Assembly: GCA_033964015.1 (NCBI GenBank)
Contig: CM066916.1
Coordinates: 11,448,501-11,512,500, forward strand
DNA length: 64,000 bases
Source: Scolanthus callimorphus
Taxonomy: Eukaryota > Cnidaria > Anthozoa > Actiniaria > Edwardsiidae
Reading direction: 5' to 3'
The position numbers and the translations under genes are program-made. Positions 37,024-48,800 of this stretch are shown here, piece by piece (the first letter of the stretch is position 1; each line of letters opens with the position of its first letter). The notes below the pieces were generated by a model, which searched no databases, was not told where the DNA came from, and saw only the letters and a program-made list of their open reading frames with translations.

Positions 37024-39807
37024 CTAAAGAGGCGAAGACAAGCAAGTAATGCATACGCTGTAAACGTCAGAAATCACAATAAAATCCGCACCCCCCTGTT
37101 TTTCAGGTATTTGATTTGGGCGCGCGGGATTCCTGTGTAGCGGGGGGAAGAAGGAATCCCGCGCGCCCAAATATCCGAAAACACCCAGCTACCCACCCTG
37201 AAGTTTTTTAGTTGCTCTTACATGTTTACCCACCCTGGAATTTCACTCCTGGCGACTAAATTTAGGGTTTAGCAAGCAAAAATTTGAACCTAGCGACTTA
37301 CCTTTGCAGTCTGTTGGATTTTAAAAAAAAGCTGTCAACAGGATTTAGGGAGAAAAAGTTGATGGACCAGATTTATATCATACTATTTGGGGACTGCATT
37401 CTTTTAATTAGACGCCAATGGCACCACTCGAAATACGATAATGTCGCAGGGGCGTAGGCAGACTCTTGCCAAGGAGGGGGGGGGGGGGAGACTCTTGCCA
37501 AGGAGGAGGGGGGGGGGGGGAGAAGCTAGAATTTGCTATTCTCTATTTACAATTTTCCCATGTCTAGACTACGGTATTTCATGTTTCAAAAGCTGTCAAC
37601 AGGATTTAGGGAGAAAAAGTTGATGGACCAGATTTATATCATACTATTTGGGGACTGCATTCTTTTAATTAGACGCCAATGGCACCACTCGAAATACGAT
37701 AATGTCGCAGGGGCGTAGGCAGACTCTTGCCAAGGAGGGGGGGGGAGACTCTTGCCAAGGAGGAGGGGGGGGGGGGGGGGGGGGGGGAGAAGCTAGAATT
37801 TGCTATTCTCTATTTACAATTTTCCCATGTCTAGACTACGGTATTTCATGTTTCAAAGCGGGGACAGGCTCCCTGAGCCCCCCCCCCCCCCCCCCCCCCC
37901 CCCCCACCACCCCCTGGCTACGCCCCTGATGTCAGGCCTGTCCTTGAAGTAATGAACCAACTTACATCTTCGTCTCCTGAGGCTGAGCCATCCTTGCCGT
38001 CAAGCATGTCCGCCATTGAGTTCTGCAGTTTCTTTTTCTTGATCGTCTCCGGCATGAGATCGTCCAGAATTTCGAGTTCTTGTTTAGTGAACACTTTCTC
38101 AAGTAGTTTACGGACTGCTACAAGCATAAGAACCTGCAAAATACAAGGGTCCCAAATGTTATATTTGTTCATCTTATTTATTTATTTATATGATTTGCCC
38201 AAGGGCGGGAAAAATCCTCACAGAGCGAGGCTCCAATTACGAGGTTCCCTTATCGGTGTAGTGGGTTAGTAAGTTGTAAGCCCTGCACTGAGGATGGGCA
38301 ACTTCCGACGTCCCCGTGGTTCTTTAACGTCCCTCTGGTTCAGGTTAATGTAGTGCATGTGAGACGGGACCTACGGTTTAACGTCCTTATCCGAGAAGAC
38401 GCGAAGGTCTAACCATTTGCAGATGTTAAAGCAAAGGCAGCACCTTCTCCTCAATTATTAGAAAAAGACCCTGAGTGTTGGTCCGGCCGGGGTTTGAACT
38501 CCCAACCTCCCGCACATAAGCCCGGCGCTCTACCACTGCGTTAACCGGTCGTCGATCTCTGGGCTAAGAAGGGACAACTCAGGATCGTACCCAGTCGCTT
38601 TAGTAGGAAAGTCGAGGAACACAGTTAAGGGGGTAGTTAGCCTGCTAACCGGTTCTCCAGTTGTTTTTTCGGATATTTGATTTTTTGGCGCGCGGGATTC
38701 CTTGTCGCGGAAAGGCACAGGAATCCCGCGCGCCCAAAAAATCAAATATCCGAAAAAACCCACTGGAGAGCCGGCTAGCAGGCACAGGAATCCCGCGCGC
38801 CCAAAAAAATCAAATATCCGAAAAAACCCACTGGAGAGCCGGCTAGCAGGCACAGGAATCCCGCGCGCCCAAAAAAATCAAATATCCGAAAAAACCCACT
38901 GGAGAGCCGGCTAGCAGGCTTGGGGGTAGTGGGAAGGATTAGTGTGGCGCTCAATGGATTGTGGGGCATGAACCCGATGACAGAAATATTTAGCACGGCT
39001 CGGATAAATGGTTCTGGGACTACCTCGCCACGTAGTCCCGCCACGGATGAAATTTCGGTCCGGCTCTGGCACAATTTAGTACGGCAAAGCCATTTACACA
39101 GCGCAAATATACCCGAGCCGTACCAATAAATTTGGTGCCCGTACCACTTTTTATCCGAACGGGCCAAAAAAATCCCTGTCGTGCAAATAAGCCTTCAGAC
39201 AACTAGTATTGGTTGGCCCTGATGAAGTGGATGGGGCAGCTTGTGCCCGAGATTTGTAATTTTAGCAAATTAGATAAATTAGATTCTACAGCTAAGAGAT
39301 TTTCAGGTACAACACAAGTTACGTAGCAAGCGTTCCTGTCGAGTTTCGCGCGCAGAGAAAACTGGGGGAGATTTTGACCGCGCGAAAAATGGAGAACGTC
39401 CGTTTTGCCCTTGTCGGCCGTCATTCGTGCGATGGCTTGCTGCGTTGGCTACGCTCATGGCAACTAATCTCAACTTGCCAGTCAGCGCCTTGATTCTTTC
39501 ACAGTAATTTGAAATCTCTTTTCTCACACTGTGAAATGTAAAATGTACCACACGATCTCTTTCTTACCATAATAGGGAACACGAGTGCTGCTTCTGTAGA
39601 CTTGACGGCCCATAACACCGCCAAACAAACGAACTGGATCAGTGTAAACAAGTGCACGCGAGTGATTTGTACTTGACGGAGGTACATGAGATCTGGTTGA
39701 TGTTTGACTGGCATGAACACTATCTTTAGACGCTCGAAAAACTGAAAGGAAATAAGGTTTAAATTCTATTATTTGAAACTTGACTTGGGGGCACAAAACA
39801 AAAGAAA

Positions 39808-39841
<34 letters not shown>

Positions 39842-42800
39842 CAACAGCCCCATACTGAAGCCAGCAAAAAATAGTACATTTAATCTTGCATGGCTGCCCG
39901 TGCACGTTTCTGGCTGATCAAGGGTCTGATTAATGGACGAATCCAGCTATGACGCACGCGCGGGCTGCGTGTCAGTAAATGAGGGACATTTGTTGAATAA
40001 AGTGTTAAAAAGCGCGCGCTGCATTCTTGTAGTTGTGGGACATAGCTAGAATCGTCCATTGGCTAAACTTCACTATTTTTAGTACGCATCGTTCTCACCT
40101 GTAGTCCCTTCAGGGCGGAGAAACCCATGTAGAGGAACAGACCGTACAATACAGGCATGGGAATGAGCTGAATAAAGCAAATAAACAAGACCGATTTATA
40201 TTTAATCGTAATATAACAAAGTTCCAATAATCAAGACTACCCTTTTTGTTTTTCAAAATCTAACATCGCTAACTTTTCTCTTTGAAAATTCCCGTCTCCG
40301 AGCACTGAGTAACTTGGATTCCAGGGAAACAGGACCGAAAGGTGTGAATTCTAAACGCCACCAGAATGTATTTATCGGGGCGTTATTGTTCGCATAGCCT
40401 GGCGGTAGCAGGTGGTTACTGGGTGTTTTTATCGCGAAAAACCTGGTCCGTTCGCTGATCGGGTGGCATCTTGGATTTTGAGAGGTGCGCGGTCCCGGAG
40501 CGAGCCAAAACTCGAGCAAGGGAGGAGGAGGAGGGATTTGTTCGCAAGGCATAGGCTCTTTGCAGGTGTGCAGTCATGTGCTTGTTATCTCGCTACGAGC
40601 CTATGAATAGACGTCTAGATCCCCAGGGTAAATCAACCAAGCATGACTGGGATTGCAAAGAAATTTGACTGAAAACGTGACATATAGACCAAATCGGCTT
40701 GTTGCCACCCAATTCAGATCAAGGTATCCACCCAAAGAAATCATCACATGATCTGATTTGGGTGGCAACAAGATGTAAACACTATTAGCCGATTTGGTCT
40801 ATTGCAAAGAACTTTGACTGAAAATGTGACATATTCGAAGTGATTTGACCAAGCTGTTTATGAGCAGGTAAAAGATAACAGATCAGTCACGTTTCTAATT
40901 GTTTTGCGTCCCAGTTCAAAATTATACATTCCGGGCATCATATGCCTTCTTTGAGTCTGTTTACACAATACATCTTTAGAATAATAAGGAACTGTGTGAA
41001 AATTCTATGCAATATAACAAGCCCCACCTTTAACAATGGCGTCATGAGGACACTCAATCCAATCAGCATGAAGATCATTGTTCCCGTCAGCCTATTTTCT
41101 CTGGAATAAAAAAGTATCAATACAACAGTTTGAGGGAGAGAAGATGGCCTTTCTCCAAGTATAAAGCTGCGCGTGACACCTGAGACATGCTCTGTTTCGT
41201 GACTTTTGTGGTCGCTCGTGACAAAAATGTAGGCAACAAGGGCGAGAACTTGCCGCAAACTTTTGTTTCCGGGTTTATTTCCATTATTCCATGATATATT
41301 ATTTCCAATATTTATCAAACGCTTATAATTTTCCCAAATTCTACGTGAACTAACAAACCGTGGTTTGCCTTCCGTCAATCAAATGAGTAAACAGCTCTGG
41401 GTGATTTGACGCAGGCCTTGAGAGTTTTTCTAACTAAGAAGGACAAGCTTTAACACCAATTTTCCACCATAAAATGCAAACAAAAAATCCAAGTTCGCAG
41501 AATTATAAAATCGCAGTAAAATTGAATAAAAAATGTACCAAATTGATTTATGGCAACCTTGACTGAGCAATATCTTGAGCAACTGATCCCCCAAGAGCCC
41601 TGAAATCTTGTCTCTGCCCAAAAGGCGAGGGCCTCCGGGTACGAGATTGCTTGAGAAAGGGCTCAGATTCCCTGACAACGGGCACCATACCTGACTCCAA
41701 AGAATTTTCGCTTCTCGCCTGGCGCCGTGCACTGTGATTCCAGGAACAAGCTCTGTACATGAGAGACGGATAACACAGTGGCGGCCACCACCCAGGGAAG
41801 GCCCAATATGGAACAGATGCCGATAATCACAGCAACACATAAAAGGTCAAGATGGTAACCTGAACCTTTCTGCGGAAACAAACGTACAACAGAACGATTA
41901 AAACGGGGATGGAGGGTGATGCCATCCCAGCCCTCTCATCAATCCCCGCATTTTAACAGTTGGACAATGCCTCGGTGTTCTTCTCAGATTTCTTATGTTA
42001 TAGTTAGAATACCTCAAAACTAAGATATTCTGAATGTTTGGGAGTAATATGATAATTTAAAGCGAAGTTATAAGGCCTCTAAAGTTGTATATTTGTAAAG
42101 TGTTTGTATGAAGTTCGGACAGATTGTGTCCGATCCTCATACAACGTCTCTAAAAATAGGGAACTAGGCCTCAGGTCGAATGGGCTATTGACCCGTGGCC
42201 CTTGAGGACGAGAGGTCTAATTGTTTTAGTATCACCCAACTAGTGTGGACAAAAAAGTGAAAAATTGTGCTAAATTACCAGAAACCTCGACAAAACGAGA
42301 AGCGGCCGCCATTCTTTACATGTTCAAAATCGGCGCTTTCGCTACTAGAGGTCTATTGATAATAGTCCCCTAGTAGCGTAGCCAATCAGAATGCAGCATT
42401 GGCAATAGTCCACTAGTTGGGTGATACTAATTAACAATTAGACGCCGAAGGCGACGTGGTGACTATTCGCCGATAATCAGAGGGTTGTCCAATACACTGA
42501 CAAATTTATGCAAGGCATTGTCTAACACAATGGAGTGCAATGGAGTGTATTATAGAACGAGGCAATACAATGGAGAAGAACAATACCATGCATACATTTG
42601 TCAGAGTATTGGACTAGTATGGATAATCACGGAGCCTGACGACTAATTGTTTTTGTATAATTGCTCAAAAACATGTTTTTGTTGGACTTTTTTACGATCA
42701 TAACAAAACCCGCGCGCGCACTTCCAGAGAATACTTTCAATGTTATAATCACCCGTAGGTGATTATAGCGAGAGAAAACGAGCCTCTCGACCAATCAGCG

Positions 42801-45800
42801 CGCGGAAATTCTTATAATCACTTGAGTAATCATACTCATATATTAGTACCTTTAGTTTGTGTTCTCGTCTGTTGACGATCAGAGCCGTAATCTGTTGATC
42901 CATAAAGACCAAGATAGTTGCCAGTATAGCAGGTATCGCAGCTGCTGGTATAATCCACACCGGGTTATTGCCGAGGGGTGGGATGAACCAGCCGCGCTTG
43001 TCGGCTGCCGTGGGTTGGAAGGTGAGGGAATTTTGAGCTTTGGGGTGTTGACGCCGATAAGATAGTCCAGCAGTACCATGACAATAATAGCAATGAGCAC
43101 AGCAAAGTCTGAAAACTTTGTTCGCACCTGCAAAACAATTTAAAAACATCTTGAGTTATCCAGTGGAACCCTCTTCGTTACTCTGAAGCGTAGTAACACC
43201 CCCCTCCCCCTCCTGCATATTCAATATTTTCGATGTATCGTCGCCTCCATCGGAGACTGTTAAACAACACCTTTTAAGGGCATTGATTTCCAGATATATG
43301 GCAAAGCAAAATTAACAACGACAACAACAAATGCCGAGGACAAAATGTAAATTACGCACATACCGCAAATTTAACACAATATACAAATGCGAAGATTATC
43401 TATGCCAGGTCGCTAATATAAACCATCGTATAGCGATGAAAAAATTGAAGCAGGACGTCACAAAAGAGCCTACAAAATGCCAGAAGAAAGGGTATGCTTT
43501 TTTTTTGCAAAACCAAAATGTTACCATGAAGTAATTCATTTATTTTATCAACATTTATTTGGCAACTGCCAATGTAATTGTTTGTTACAAGGCACCAATA
43601 AAATAAAGCTATGTCTATGTTTATGTCGTCTATCAAACTTTGCCCAGAACTGCAAAAAGGTTAACGGTAAGCGGTACCGCAACATCACTGGCAATTTTAG
43701 CGGAGCTCCTTAGCGGTCGAAGACCGCAGAGCGGAGCACCATAGGTATCGCAGGAATAATACAATATCTCAAAGTAGAACTCAGGTATAATATGATCCAC
43801 TTCATTTTTCATGGATCAGCGGAATTCCCATTCGGGTATCGCGGGCGCGTCCGCGCGTGTCTGCCTGCCCCACCACAGGTAGACCAATATATTTTCACGT
43901 TTATTAATTATATCTCAGGAAGGGATGAACCTCTGACAACAAAACTTGGGTGAAGTTCTGTTAGTGGCAAGTGGGGTGCAAGTGCTTAGTCACTTGGTAT
44001 GACGGTACAAGGCTAGCTATGTACAATGGCAACCTTAGTGTCTCATCTATGCAGAAAAATGTGTAACCGGGAGCTCCGCTTTTAGCCAGTGGCTAAATCT
44101 TTATATTACTTACCTTGGTTGGGAAGAATGTAGAGCTGTGAAAATTCTTGAGTGAGATAGCCAATACAAAAGTACCAAGACACAAGATAACAGACAAGAA
44201 GAAAACATTGTCACTACACGCCTCACCCGCCAGCATTCCACCCGAAAACTCGCAATTGCTCATGGCCACACCCAATACAGAAGTATTTGTTGCTGTCTGC
44301 AAGGAGTACGTCCCATTAGCCAGAGACACATTGTTTGTAAAGGTGTTGGTTTTTATACAAAGACATTCGTGGTGCTTCACGTAGCCCGTATAGACTGGGA
44401 ACTCATCTTTCACGTGCAGAAGTTTCTTAAATCCTTCGTAAATGTAAATGAGCGCTATGAGAGTTGCAAAGGACTCTTCTGTGAAACGTGTAAAATAGCA
44501 GACCAAAGCACTGGCGTCAGTGACTACTAAAATAATACAAAACAGCATAGTCCACATGCCAATCCACATGCGGAAAGGAAGGAACTCGAGATTGGCCGTC
44601 TCACAGAATGAGTACAGTATTTCTTCGAATACAAGCATGGGTCCTGTAGCGCCGAGGATAATGAGGGGTTGACCACTAAACAGCGCGAATATAATCCCAC
44701 CAATGGCTCCACCAAGCATCTGCTCCATCGCACCCTGACAAAATAATGGCAAAATAACATTAATGTAATTCATAGAGCAGATTTCGTATGACTGTGAAAA
44801 GTCCAGCGACAAAGTTGTGCCGCGCCGCGACCGTACCGCGACTACGCAATTTCATTCCATATTTACAGCAGGCCAGGTTCCGTACCGCGACCGTGCCGCG
44901 ACACAGCCATACGAAATCTGCTCTAGTATTAGTTTAAAGAATAGGCCATTTGCACTAACCGGGTCACGTGACCTCAACTACCTCTTAACGAGATGTTTTG
45001 TCAAAATCAATTCCAGAAATACAAAGAACCAATGGATATTAGTCAGAAACCCAGGTTTCAGCTTAATAGCTCTAATCTGGAGCAAATGGCAGGGAGTTGA
45101 ATTTTCAAGATTTTATTCAGAATGTATGGGATTTGGGTCACGTGACTCGGTTAGTGCAAATGGCCTATTCATAAGGCCACCGCCGACCGATTAGCGCAGT
45201 GGTAGAGCACCGTGTGTGTGGGAGGTTGGGGGTCCAAACCTAAATTTCTAAATAATTAAGGGGAAGGTGCTGCCTTTGTTCTAACATATGTCCCGTCTCT
45301 CACATACACTACGTTAACCTGAACCAGAGGGACGTTAAAGAACCACTATAGGGAGTGACTATCCTCAGTGTCAGTGCTTACGACCGCTTGGCAGGCCATT
45401 GGCGCCGTGAGATCCAGCATAATTCAGCGGCTAATGGACTTCAAGTCTGGAGAGTCGGTCTCTCTAAATTTACATTTACATTCAGTCTAATACTGGTTTA
45501 AGTGATATGGAGTCATAGAACAACAAAATGTTAGAGCGGTTTTCACATGACTGTCGTGAAACCAATCGCAAAGTAGTTACACCAATTCTGAACAAACGTA
45601 TAGGAGTGATTACAAAGTAATTGCGAATTACTCACGACACTCATCTGAAATCCGCTCTATTATGAAAGTTAATACCGTTTTAGATCAACACAACAACATT
45701 GTCACGCCCATCGCCGGAACACAAGGTCGTTCAGTAGAACGATTTCACGTATCTCGGATTAACATGTAAATGAGTTTCGCTAACATGATAATGAGCTACA

Positions 45801-48800
45801 CGCGCGACGGGTTTCACTCTCCGTTGATTCGGATAGTTGTTATTTCTTAATTACAAAAGTGAAAAGAAAATACATTTGTGTTCAGTTGTTTTAATTCGCA
45901 AGACCACTCGACTTATCAAATTTCTACACAAACTACATGGATAATACAGAGAACTATACTTTGTGTGAAAATGTTGAATATTTCACAAGATTTCGCGATG
46001 TAGTGCATGAATTGTATAAAACCTTTGCTTTGTTTGTTTGGACGTGTAAATTCTCCCAATCTGCAAACAACCTGTAAAAACTAATGTTCCAGGGCCGTTA
46101 AGTACACATGATCATAGCGTTGCCGTTGCGGAATTCCAAGTTCTTCATGAGTATAAAACCATGTTTTGTGCTTTCTGCTCTACTGCTATGGCTTTTTTGA
46201 TTTTTTTGAATTGTTTAGCTGGGTATCTACTGTTGTAAGCAGGCTGTTGACTCTATCTAAGGTATCAATCGCTTTTGTGCACATGGTTTTGTGTACCTCT
46301 TGCGCCTCGCGAGCAACTTCTCTATCTGTCTTCCTTTTCTTTCCCCTTGAATTATCGGCTTCGTCTTCCTCGCTTTCAGATGACGCGTCAAAAGCTGTCG
46401 TCAGTTGCCAACTTTTTTTGCGCTGGCGTTCTTTTGACCGCGTATTTCATCATGTCTTCGACATTCGCGCGATCCTTATAGCCTGCTCGCAAGTTGAGGC
46501 TCGCGTAGCCTACTCGCAGGCGTTGGAGAGTAGTTTTAGGTCGAGAAACGCGAGTTTGTTTTCGCTTGGCCGCCATCTTGGACAATTTGTCACGATTTGT
46601 CACAAATCCAAGATGGCGGCCAAGCGAAAGCAAACTCGCGTTTCTCGACCTAAAACTACTCTCCAACGCCTGCGAGTAGGCTACGCGAGCCTCAACTTGT
46701 AAAGGTTTTGATGGTGGATGATGTAGGCTGTGATTCCGATGCCAATTCTCGTTTGACCACATTCTTCATCCTTGCGATGATAACCTGGTCTGGGCTTTCT
46801 GTGTAGATTTGCACAACCCTTTCTGGAAGGCCGTACTCCAGCACTCGAGGCTTTGCAACTTTGAGAACTTCCCATCCCCTTCCGCAAGCCATGTTGTAAC
46901 AGGCAGTTACAAATTCTGTCTCCTTTACACCTACACTAGCTCTGCTTCTCTTTCGTGGCTTTCCTCGTCCTTGGCAAAAGAATACAAGAAAGTAACTTTA
47001 AAAATATTCATGCAATCGAGGTTTTTCAAAGTGACGTGCTTGTGGGAAAAAATAATTACCAGGAAAACTTCGGTCCTTCGCGGTTCCATCATCCTCAAAC
47101 CAGTTAGGGTTCCACATCTCTTTAAAATTAACCTTGTGTTGGAAGAAAGCCAGGAAACAATTTGAATAGCGAGGCGGCAGGACTATAAAAGTTGGAGTGC
47201 TGTGAACCAGGCAGAGTCAGAGCTTAACAAACGGCATGCTGGAATGAAATTAATTGTGCATTTCACTAAAGCTAAGATTGTGAGCAGTAGTGCGTGCGAA
47301 AATAATTTTTCTTCGGTTGGACGTTCCTCCAATTTTCCTAGCATTATTTGAATGTTAACTGTCCCCCCCTCAACTGCATCGAAACTGCAGACACATGGAT
47401 ATCATAGAACTCAGAGCTGTTATTCTGAACCTGTTGGCTGTCTGCCTTATATTTGTGGCCTTACAGCCCACTATATTTGATATCAGCATCCTGTCTTTGG
47501 CTTCGCGTTTATTTCCTAATTTTCATGGTCACCCATACCACGGGAGGGACGTGTTTTCTCTTATTTGTGGACAGTTTTGGCTGTTCTGGCGGAACACTGG
47601 GGAGACACCAGCATCATTTCTTCAACTGGTTAGGGATGTAACTCCTACACTTATGCGCCTGACTGTACACGGAGAGCCCCGTAGAAGACAAAGGCGACAG
47701 AAGATCAACATAATCAATCAAGTCTTATTGGCATTGATATGGATGCGAAAATACCCTCACATCGATAGTCTAGCTTTATGGTTTGATATAGACCCTGCCT
47801 CTGTGATGCGAATAATATAAAATTCTTCCAGAGCTCTGGCGCTATTTCCAAAATAAACTTCGGTGGCCAAACGATGTAGAGTGGGCACATTGAATGGGAA
47901 ACTGGCCGGAGTTCCCAAATGCCGTAGGCTCAATTGACTCCACGCCTCACGAGATATATCGGCCTATAACTGAACCACAAAGGCTATTCTATAGTGGTCA
48001 CCGTCACTACCACTGCTTTAACACGCAGCTGATAATTGATAACGAGGGACACCTTCGGTTTGTTCAGGCTGGTTTTATGGGAAGTATGCACGATGCACGT
48101 TCCTACAGCCTTCCTGCAGGCGCGCACTTCCTAGCTGACTTCCTAGGGCAGGGCCCTCCTGACCGCTGTGAGGGCTCACCAAATGCATCTTCTGAATCAT
48201 AGGGGGAGACGACGGGCTCGAACGTTAAACCGATGTTTAGCTCGGCGAAGGATTAAGATTGAACATGTATTTAAGGAAATGAAAACATTCAAGGCAATTG
48301 GGGAATTATGGAGGCACCCAAGATGGCTGATGCTGGCTTGCGTTGAGCTGAGTGCTTTCCTGGCAGAAAGGCGTGTATCGCTCTTCCACGACATATAGAT
48401 TTTTCTGCCCTCCAAGGAACTTATGTATCAGTCAATTCCAGCGGTGACCATTCCCCCCCCCCCCCCCCCGGGACACCGTGGGGCATTTGCACACCACTGC
48501 CTTCCCTGGGGTGGGGAATTTTGAAAATTTTGCTGGCCCCAGGGTCGGGAATTGTTTTTCCCCGGGGGAGGGGGGTGGGGAATTTTGGTTTTCTCATCTC
48601 AAGCGCGTCGGGTTTTGCGAACTACAACACCAGTTACAATAACTATCGTTTGGCAGTTACAAAGTCCCAGTTACAGAAAATAACGCCACATAAAATATAA
48701 TGCAGAGCATGGCTCGCATACACCACGTTTGGGGAAGACACATTTGCACATTTCGCAGTTAGGGTCGCATGGTCAGCGCTGGAATTGACTGATACATTAT

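Noticed and set aside
38657..38926. CRISPR-like array
   Set aside because: Repeats are directly adjacent with no unique spacers, in a eukaryotic intron.
38530..39167. Overlapping open frames on both strands
   Set aside because: Translations of the 67-base tandem repeat.
40938..41378. A 146-codon minus-strand frame
   Set aside because: Only the part at 41028-41100 is SLC4 exon 13; the rest is intron.
45182..45240. Functional tRNA gene
   Set aside because: Has A and B boxes but no acceptor-stem pairing or clean cloverleaf; better explained as a SINE head.
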